11,128 nucleotides of DNA from Clostridiales bacterium (lineage in GTDB: Bacteria; Bacillota; Clostridia; Lachnospirales; Lachnospiraceae): positions 1-11,128 of the forward strand of contig JAHZAR010000086.1 of assembly GCA_019423835.1 (NCBI GenBank). The letters run 5' to 3'. The position numbers were made by a program, and so were the translations under genes. Positions 6,939 to 11,128 of this stretch are shown here, piece by piece (the stretch's first letter is position 1; each line of letters begins with the position of its first letter). Below the pieces are notes generated by a model that worked only from the letters and a program-made list of their open reading frames with translations, was not told where the DNA came from and ran no database searches.

Positions 6939-8165
6939 GTGTCAGTTAAGGAATATGTATTACGGGAGAGAGATTATCTTATCGGGATGAGGCGGTATTT
7001 TCACGCCCACCCGGAGGTCAGCTTAAAGGAATATAACACCTGCCTGAAAATCGAGGAGGAGCTTGACAAGATGGCGGTTCCCCATAAACGGGTGGGAGAG
7101 ACAGGCGTCTATGCCTGGATTGACGGGAAAAAGGCAGAGGATGACTGCACAGGAGAAGCTTCAGGGAGAGAAAAGAGAATCGTGGCCCTGAGGGCCGACA
7201 TTGACGCCCTCGCTATGGAGGATCTGAAGGACGTAGCCTACCGCTCGGTGAACGAGGGTGTCTGCCATGCCTGCGGCCACGACGGACATACGGCCACTCT
7301 GCTGACTTCGGCCAAAATTCTGAAGGAAAAGGAAACAGAATTTTCCGGGCAGGTACGGCTGTTTTTCCAGCAGGCGGAGGAGATCGGCGCGGGAGCCCGC
7401 CAGTTTGTGAGCGCAGGGCTGCTGGAAGGCGTTTCAAGAGTCTTTGGCGCCCATGTGGCGAGCGGGCTGGACAGCGGAAAAATTGCCCTGACAGCAGGAC
7501 CCCAGAACGCCAGCTGTGACTATTTTAAGATCAGTGTAACAGGAAAAGGCGCCCATGTGTCCACCCCTCAGCTGGGAATTGACGCAGCCTACATTGCCTC
7601 CCAGATTGTGGTAAATCTTCAGAGCATTGTTGCCAGAAGCACGAATCCTCTGGAGACAGTGGTGGTAGGCGTCGGCGTGGTGAGGGCCGGAACTCAGTAC
7701 AACATCGTAGCGGAACATGCGGAGATCGAGGGAACAACCAGAAGCTTCCTCCCCGAGGTGAGAGAGTTTACAAACAGAAGAGTGAGGGAGATCGCAGAGC
7801 AGACTGCCAGGATGTATGGGGCCCAGGTTCAGGTGGAATTTAAAGATTTTGCAGCTCCCCTGGTCAATGATGAGGAGGCGGTCAGAGAGGTGACAGAGGT
7901 TGCAAAGAAACTGACAGCCGGAGAAAATATAGTGGCAAATTATCCGAAGGCGCTGCAGGCAGACGATTTTGCAGACTATCTGGCAGCTGCCAGGGGAATG
8001 TACGCCTTTATCGGGACGAGAAACAGCAAAAAGCCCGGAAGCGGGGTAGCCCACCACCATGGGCTGTTTGACATGGATGAGGAAGCCCTGCTCCTGTCCT
8101 GCAACCTGTATGTGGACTATGCGCTGTGGGTGCTTGGAGCGCATGACAGTCAGGAAGAGATATAA
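6939..8165 (+). CDS. M20-family amidohydrolase (N-acyl amino acid deacylase type)
   Basis: A metal-dependent peptidase-family M20D amidohydrolase of the hippurate hydrolase/IAA-amino-acid hydrolase group, which frees amino acids from N-acyl derivatives. I favour the GTG at 6939 (408 aa), because GGAGG at 6926-6930 lies 8 nt upstream; in-frame ATGs at 6903 and 6924 are possible but poorly spaced. Numbered from that GTG: FHAHPEVS (21-28), ALRADIDAL (83-91), metal ligands Cys112 and His114 in HACGHD, the Glu147-Glu148 pair in QQAEE, His172 in GAH, the lid domain from about 175 to 290, and HHHGLFD near 372-378. All expected ligands are present. An extra charged loop sits at about 65-80. Following metNIQ suggests N-acyl-methionine or related thio-amino acids as substrate; that is inference. 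Confidence 0.9.
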   Translation: MSVKEYVLRERDYLIGMRRYFHAHPEVSLKEYNTCLKIEEELDKMAVPHKRVGETGVYAWIDGKKAEDDCTGEASGREKRIVALRADIDALAMEDLKDVAYRSVNEGVCHACGHDGHTATLLTSAKILKEKETEFSGQVRLFFQQAEEIGAGARQFVSAGLLEGVSRVFGAHVASGLDSGKIALTAGPQNASCDYFKISVTGKGAHVSTPQLGIDAAYIASQIVVNLQSIVARSTNPLETVVVGVGVVRAGTQYNIVAEHAEIEGTTRSFLPEVREFTNRRVREIAEQTARMYGAQVQVEFKDFAAPLVNDEEAVREVTEVAKKLTAGENIVANYPKALQADDFADYLAAARGMYAFIGTRNSKKPGSGVAHHHGLFDMDEEALLLSCNLYVDYALWVLGAHDSQEEI

Positions 8166-8215
8166 TCCGGTCCCGAAGTGCTGGCACGATTTGCTGTGGT
8201 GCTGCAGCCGGCTCC

Positions 8216-8260
8216 TGATACAGAACAAAACGGTATCAAACGGTGTATTGTGATACAGAA
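8216..8260 (+). repeat. Alternating TGATAC / GTATCA motifs upstream of the acetyltransferase gene
   Basis: TGATACAGAA occurs at 8216-8225 and again at 8251-8260, with the complement GTATCA between them (8233-8238). The middle copy could pair with either side, giving mutually exclusive small hairpins. Further short hairpins follow (8295-8311 and 8312-8333). The 206-nt gap 8166-8371 shows no convincing promoter to me. Confidence 0.3.
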
Positions 8261-8371
8261 GCTCAGGCATTTAAAATGAAAGTCAGGGGAACTGAAAATC
8301 AAATGGATTTTGAATGATTGTGAAAATTCATTCTGCAGCGGCCCCGAGTAAAATGAGACAGGAGGAGAAAA

Positions 8372-8995
8372 ATGCCTGACAGAGAAAAACTGTATCCCAG
8401 AACCGGGGATACACAGACCATTTATCTGAAAAATGCCATTACCCATCCAAACATCACAGTGGGCAGCTATACCATGTATCATGATTTCGTCCACCCTCCG
8501 GCAGATTTTCAGAAAAACAACGTACTGTATCACTATCCGGTTAATGGCGACCGGCTGTCAATCGGAAAATTCTGCTCGATTGCCTGCGGGGCAAGGTTTC
8601 TTTTTAACAGTGCAAACCATACAATGCGATCGCTGTCATCCTATCCGTTTCCGCTCTTTTTTGAGGAGTGGGAGCTGGAAAAAGCAAGGGTTTCCGAGGC
8701 GTGGGACAATAAGGGAGATATTGTAATCGGAAATGATGTCTGGATTGGGTATGAGGCGGTAATCCTGGCTGGTGTCACGATTGGCGACGGGGCCGTAATC
8801 GGAGCCCGTGCAGTTGTGACAAAAGATGTGGCGCCTTACACAGTGGTGGGAGGAGTGCCGGCAAGGCCTATTAAGAAAAGATTCTCAGACGGGACGATCC
8901 AGAGGCTGCTGGAGCTTAGATGGTGGGACTGGCCGGAAGAACAGATCAGAAAAAACCTGGAGGCGATTCAGCGGGGATGGGTCTGGAAACTGTAA
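8372..8995 (+). CDS. Vat/CatB-type xenobiotic O-acetyltransferase (left-handed beta-helix)
   Basis: A hexapeptide-repeat acetyltransferase of the xenobiotic acetyltransferase group, which includes streptogramin A acetyltransferases (Vat) and type B chloramphenicol acetyltransferases (CatB); all transfer acetyl from acetyl-CoA to a hydroxyl. Of 207 residues, the first 60 resemble Vat (LYHYPVNGDRLSIGKFCSI). NSANHTM carries the likely catalytic His83, matching His82 of Vat(D). A loop with YPFPLF follows, then beta-helix turns GDIVIGNDVWIGYEAVILAG and DGAVIGARAVVTKDVAPY, the GGVPARPIKKRF CoA motif and a tryptophan-rich C-terminal helix. The AGGAGG at 8360-8365 fixes the start. Many chromosomal members have no known resistance role, so actual drug modification is uncertain. 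It converges on the acyl carrier protein gene. Confidence 0.88.
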   Translation: MPDREKLYPRTGDTQTIYLKNAITHPNITVGSYTMYHDFVHPPADFQKNNVLYHYPVNGDRLSIGKFCSIACGARFLFNSANHTMRSLSSYPFPLFFEEWELEKARVSEAWDNKGDIVIGNDVWIGYEAVILAGVTIGDGAVIGARAVVTKDVAPYTVVGGVPARPIKKRFSDGTIQRLLELRWWDWPEEQIRKNLEAIQRGWVWKL

Positions 8996-9044
8996 CAGGC
9001 AGAGGGTTCTGCGGAGGATAAGGCGTCGGTCCCTCAAAGCACAT

Positions 9045-9272
9045 TCAGGACTGCTTCACCTTTTCTGCCAGCTCCAGCACATCGCCGATGGTGACAATCG
9101 TTTCAAACTCCGATTCGTCTATCTGAAAGCCCAGGCGCTCCTCTGCCTGTGTGAGAAAGTAGACGATCAGAAAAGAGTCCAGCCCCAGATCTTCAATGAG
9201 GGAGGAGGAAGGGGTGACAGCAGCGTCGGTGTATTCGTTCAGGATCTCCTGAAGAACTCTGAGTGGTTCCAT
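9045..9272 (-). CDS. Stand-alone acyl carrier protein
   Basis: A 75-residue acyl carrier protein. Ser33 in EDLGLDSF is the expected phosphopantetheine attachment site, and the rest forms the usual four-helix pattern ending ITIGDVLELAEKVKQS-like (here VTIGDVLELAEKVKQS). Most fatty-acid ACPs have DSL followed by V/TELVM; this one has DSFLIVYFLTQAEERLGF, which points to a specialised carrier rather than the housekeeping AcpP, and no fatty-acid or polyketide genes adjoin it. An AAGGAG lies 9 nt upstream of its ATG on the minus strand. Its 5' leader holds a tandem repeat and, further up, a strong terminator and the invertible segment, whose promoter at present points this way. Which enzyme loads it cannot be told from the window. 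Confidence 0.88.
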   Translation of the reverse strand: MEPLRVLQEILNEYTDAAVTPSSSLIEDLGLDSFLIVYFLTQAEERLGFQIDESEFETIVTIGDVLELAEKVKQS

Positions 9273-9309
9273 AGATACATGCTCCTTTCCGGCTCCCCTG
9301 CATAGGCAG

Positions 9310-9338
9310 GAGAGTATTTTTCCGAGAGTATTTTTTCC
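9310..9338. repeat. Tandem repeat in the ACP leader
   Basis: GAGAGTATTTTTCC (9310-9323) is followed at once by GAGAGTATTTTTTCC (9324-9338), identical apart from one extra T in the run. It lies 38 nt upstream of the ACP start codon. It may be a paired regulator site or a slippage product. Confidence 0.6.
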
Positions 9339-9356
9339 TTTTCGGCTTTTGGTTCA

Positions 9357-9385
9357 ATGATAGCGTGATACCCCGGAAAAAGCAA
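9357..9385 (-). promoter_or_regulatory. Weak candidate promoter for the ACP gene
   Basis: On the minus strand TTGCTT (9385-9380), a 17-nt spacer and TATCAT (9362-9357). The -35 is poor and the -10 good. It lies downstream of the terminator at 9411-9453, so it would let the ACP gene be expressed independently of the invertible promoter. Confidence 0.3.
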
Positions 9386-9410
9386 GGAAAAAGGTAAAAG
9401 AAAAACAATT

Positions 9411-9453
9411 CAAAAAAGTGTCGCTTAACTAACAGTTAAGCGACACTTTTTTG
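9411..9453. terminator. 20-bp terminator hairpin built on the left inverted repeat
   Basis: Bases 9411-9430 are the exact reverse complement of 9434-9453, with a 3-nt loop (AAC). On each strand a GC-containing stem ends in a run of six T, so it should terminate transcription in both directions. Leftward transcription from the promoter at 9509-9537 meets it after about 50 nt. Confidence 0.85.
9420..9450 (+). repeat. Left copy of the 31-bp inverted repeat (putative recombination site)
   Basis: Arms GTCGCTTAACT and AGTTAAGCGAC (11 bp each) flank the asymmetric centre AAC, with ACTTTT on the inner side. The sequence is the exact reverse complement of 9699-9729. A dyad with an asymmetric core is the form of sites used by site-specific recombinases. 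Confidence 0.9.
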
Positions 9454-9508
9454 TCTATTTTTGCAAAAACATTATACAATCAGTCTATTCTTTTTTATGT
9501 TCCTGTAG

Positions 9509-9537
9509 ATTATAACATCCTTTTATAGGGGAGTCAA
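9509..9537 (-). promoter_or_regulatory. Strong extended -10 promoter inside the invertible segment
   Basis: On the minus strand TTGACT (9537-9532), a 17-nt spacer, then TG-T-TATAAT with the -10 at 9514-9509. The -35 matches five of six bases, the -10 is perfect, and an extended -10 TG is present. It is the best promoter on either strand of this interval and currently fires away from loaP. Confidence 0.85.
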
Positions 9538-9698
9538 TCGCTGGCAACAAGGACATTTTTCATTTTTTTCTAAAATTTTCTTAGTTTTCTTTTAATCCTA
9601 ATCCTGAATATCCATTTTTATGATCGACATCTTGTGATAAAAATTCCTGTAATAAATTTTTATAAGAATCGGCTGTTCCTGCGTACATGAAGAAACCG

Positions 9699-9729
9699 AA
9701 AAGTGTCGCTTAACTGTTAGTTAAGCGAC
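9699..9729 (-). repeat. Right copy of the 31-bp inverted repeat (putative recombination site)
   Basis: Same arms as the left copy but with centre GTT, so it lies in the opposite orientation. AAAAGT is on its inner side. Its outer side reads GAAAAGAGGGG, which includes the loaP Shine-Dalgarno 5 nt further on, so it cannot act as a terminator toward loaP. The arms can form an 11-bp hairpin just before the ribosome binding site. Confidence 0.9.
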
Positions 9730-9747
9730 GAAAAGAGGGGAACGCTT

Positions 9748-10278
9748 ATGAGCTGGTATGTACTGTACTGCCGTCCGGGACAGGAGACAGAGATCATAGA
9801 GTCCCTGAAACAGCGCCTGCCAAAAGACGCGCTGTCGGAAGCCTTTCTGTTTCAGTGTGAGAGACTGTGGAGGGCCGGCGGCGGGAACTGGAAACTGATC
9901 AGAAAAGAAATGTTTCCCGGGTATGTGTTTCTTGAGAGTGAAGATTCTGAATATTTGTCTGAGAAACTGGAGGCATATCGGGGAATTGTGCGGGTGATGG
10001 AGGAGCCGGGATATCTGATTCCTGTATACAGGGAGGAGGAGGAACGGCTCCGACGCCTGTGCGGCCCCGAACATCTTCTTCGTCTTTCCTATGGATACAG
10101 GGAAAACGGAGTCAACCATGTGGTGGAAGGCCCGCTGAAGGGAATGGAAGGGCAGATTGTGAAAGCCGACTGGCACAGGCGCTTCGCGCAGATCGAGACT
10201 GCAGTAGGAGGAAAGCAGACTGTGATCTGGGCAGGGCTTGGGCTTCCGGGAGAGATGGAACGATGGAAGGCCGGATAA
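9748..10278 (+). CDS. loaP: LoaP, NusG-family transcription antiterminator
   Basis: LoaP is a specialised NusG paralogue that joins RNA polymerase at the start of particular long operons (polysaccharide or antibiotic clusters in Firmicutes) and lets it pass internal terminators. The 176-residue protein has an N-terminal NGN domain (about 1-105) opening WYVLYCRPGQE and containing EMFPGYVFLE (54-63), and a C-terminal KOW domain (about 124-152) with VVEGPLKGMEGQIVKAD. It lacks the extra features of housekeeping NusG, and its place at the head of a glycosylphosphotransferase operon fits the LoaP group. AGAGGGG (9734-9740) is 7 nt upstream of the ATG, directly beyond the right inverted repeat. I see no other promoter between the repeat and the gene, so expression should depend on the orientation of the segment. 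The RNA hairpin it may recognise is not identified. Confidence 0.9.
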   Translation: MSWYVLYCRPGQETEIIESLKQRLPKDALSEAFLFQCERLWRAGGGNWKLIRKEMFPGYVFLESEDSEYLSEKLEAYRGIVRVMEEPGYLIPVYREEEERLRRLCGPEHLLRLSYGYRENGVNHVVEGPLKGMEGQIVKADWHRRFAQIETAVGGKQTVIWAGLGLPGEMERWKAG

Positions 10279-10315
10279 AGGCCGGGCAAAAATAGATAAG
10301 AGGAGGGAAATGCAG

Positions 10316-10504
10316 ATGGAGAAGCAGGAGGAGAGCAGGTACGAAACCTGCATTTTCTGCAAAAAGGCAACAGATATACCTAAAGAAAAAGACATATCAG
10401 AGCGAAATTACTATATCGAGGGAGCGGGACAGCTCTGCCGGGAATGTTATTTTGAAATTTATGGAAGCCATAGGACTCAAAACGGGAATACAGGTCTGTT
10501 TTAA
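10316..10504 (+). CDS. Small protein with paired CxxC motifs (putative zinc-binding)
   Basis: A 62-residue protein I do not recognise by name. It has CIFC (Cys12, Cys15) and CREC (Cys41, Cys44), a spacing that suits a single zinc-ribbon or treble-clef site, joined by a polar stretch and the motif YYIEGAGQLC. The tail is short and polar, and no membrane segment or signal peptide is visible. The ATG at 10316 has AGGAGG (10301-10306) 9 nt upstream; the in-frame ATG at 10310 would leave only 3 nt. It begins 37 nt after loaP and is followed 63 nt later by the glycosylphosphotransferase, so the three are very likely one operon. A role as an accessory regulator, analogous in position to UpxZ of Bacteroides, is speculation. 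Confidence 0.75.
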   Translation: MEKQEESRYETCIFCKKATDIPKEKDISERNYYIEGAGQLCRECYFEIYGSHRTQNGNTGLF

Positions 10505-10567
10505 GGTGCAGAAAAGGGTCTGCGGCAAAAGACAGATAAGAAATAAACGTCAGGATGGAAGATTCAA

Positions 10568-11128
10568 ATGAAGAATTACGAACAGTATAAGCGGCTGATG
10601 AGGAGCTTCTTCTGCATCATGCTGCTTGCAGTCCAGAGTATCATGTTTTGGTATGTGTGGCGGGAAACCTACAGTCCGCTGATGGAAAGCCCCTATTGGA
10701 GGAAAGGACACTGGCTGATCGCTGCGGTGTATCTGATCCTCGTCTTTATATTTCCGAGAATTTACGGAGGCTGGCAGGTAGGTTATCTGAGAGTGTTTAA
10801 TATTGTCTATTCCCAGTTTCTTGGAACCCTTCTGGCCAATGCGACCATGTATTTCATTATCACACTTCTCACGAAGCATTTTGAAAACCCCGGGATGCTG
10901 GTTCTGATGACGGTATGCCAGACAGTGGCAATTGTCCTGTGGGCAGTGATCACGAACCGGATTTACCAGAGGGCCTATCCGCCCAGAAAGGTTCTTCTGG
11001 TGTACGGTGACCGGCCGGCGGCAGGACTGATGAAAAAGCTCCATACCAGGGAGGACCGGTTTGAGATCGGAGAGATGGTACATATCTCAGAGGGTGTTGA
11101 AAGAATAGAAGCCAGGATAGTGGACGAG
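10568..11128 (+). CDS. Polyprenyl glycosylphosphotransferase, exopolysaccharide initiating enzyme (N-terminal part)
   Basis: The first 187 codons of a gene that runs off the right edge with its frame still open. It has four hydrophobic segments (about 13-31, 48-64, 77-100 and 110-129), then a basic stretch and a Rossmann-like beginning KVLLVYGDRPAAGLMKKL (141-158). This is the layout of the WbaP/CpsE/EpsL group, where four membrane helices and a nucleotide-binding-like domain precede a C-terminal transferase domain, which is not visible here. Such enzymes move a sugar phosphate from UDP-sugar to undecaprenyl phosphate and start each repeat unit of capsule or exopolysaccharide. The ATG is preceded by GGAAG with 6-nt spacing. 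The assignment rests on topology and context, since the catalytic domain is outside the window. Confidence 0.8.
   Translation, partial: MKNYEQYKRLMRSFFCIMLLAVQSIMFWYVWRETYSPLMESPYWRKGHWLIAAVYLILVFIFPRIYGGWQVGYLRVFNIVYSQFLGTLLANATMYFIITLLTKHFENPGMLVLMTVCQTVAIVLWAVITNRIYQRAYPPRKVLLVYGDRPAAGLMKKLHTREDRFEIGEMVHISEGVERIEARIVDE

Larger units (their letters stand above)
9420..9729. other. Putative invertible promoter segment upstream of loaP
   Basis: Two oppositely oriented 31-bp repeats bracket 248 bp (9451-9698) that are AT-rich and contain no gene, but do carry a near-consensus promoter directed left. Inversion about the repeats would move the promoter to about 9612-9640, reading right, with transcription starting roughly 100 nt before the loaP ATG. 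In that state the right repeat lacks a U-tract (GAAAAGAGG follows) and would be read through. So the sequenced orientation is inferred to be OFF for loaP. A weak plus-strand promoter (TTGTCT 9451, TATACA 9473) might give basal expression. No recombinase is in the window. Inversion itself is not shown by one sequence. Confidence 0.7.

Noticed and set aside
7434..8270. Long minus-strand open frame opposite the M20 gene
   Set aside because: Shadow of the M20 coding strand; Cys/His-rich composition is typical of antisense frames.
9451..9478. Plus-strand promoter TTGTCT, 16 nt, TATACA
   Set aside because: Short spacer and weak hexamers, far poorer than the opposite-strand promoter; noted only as possible basal expression of loaP.
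9420..9729. Small non-autonomous transposon (MITE) with 31-bp terminal repeats
   Set aside because: Immediate flanks (AAAGT and GAAAA) do not form a target-site duplication, the repeats are themselves dyads with asymmetric centres, and a strong promoter lies between them next to loaP. Inversion is the better reading, though a genome-wide copy search would settle it.
10550..11083. Minus-strand open frame at the right end
   Set aside because: The plus strand codes for a membrane-topology glycosylphosphotransferase with a start and ribosome binding site; the minus frame has no family features.
1..11128. CRISPR arrays, insertion sequences, prophage, tRNA or rRNA genes
   Set aside because: No regularly spaced repeats, transposase, integrase or RNA-gene sequence was recognised in the window.

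Overview
The window looks like chromosome of a Firmicute in class Clostridia, most likely a Lachnospiraceae (Clostridium/Enterocloster-like) gut anaerobe. This is inferred from the CodY C-terminus, a tRNA-sensing T-box leader, a rubredoxin-tailed rubrerythrin, strong GGAGG ribosome binding sites, TTGACA/TATAAT promoters and LoaP. No taxonomy search was possible.

Layout. Positions 1-398 hold the 3' end of codY (+), which converges on glmS (-, 558-2396) across a branched hairpin. glmS has its own consensus promoter and a structured leader of about 150 nt that does not look like the glmS ribozyme. A rubrerythrin gene (2788-3321) follows, with its own promoter and a 7-1-7 inverted repeat of Fur/PerR type at the transcription start. 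Next is a complete methionine uptake operon: promoter, T-box leader with a probable AUG (Met) specifier, intrinsic terminator, a remarkable 24-bp perfect hairpin, then metN-metI-metQ and an M20 amidohydrolase. A Vat/CatB-type O-acetyltransferase (8372-8995) and a convergent orphan acyl carrier protein (9045-9272, -) come after.

The most interesting part is 9411-10278. Two 31-bp copies of one sequence lie in opposite orientation (9420-9450 and 9699-9729), each a dyad with an asymmetric centre (AAC in one, GTT in the other). They bracket 248 bp of gene-free, AT-rich DNA carrying a near-perfect extended -10 promoter. Immediately to the right is loaP, a NusG-type antiterminator, then a small CxxC/CxxC protein and the start of a polyprenyl glycosylphosphotransferase, the usual first enzyme of an exopolysaccharide or capsule operon. 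As sequenced, the promoter points away from loaP and into a strong terminator formed by the left repeat. Inversion would aim it at loaP through a repeat that lacks a U-tract. This is the architecture of a phase-variable (invertible promoter) switch on a surface polysaccharide operon, and it resembles the Bacteroides arrangement of an invertible promoter followed by a NusG paralogue. No recombinase gene lies in the window.

Functional links: CodY (nutrient status) may act on glmS (amino-sugar supply for wall and polysaccharide). The T-box couples methionine import and possibly N-acyl-methionine hydrolysis to uncharged tRNA-Met. The right end is the head of a surface-polysaccharide locus.
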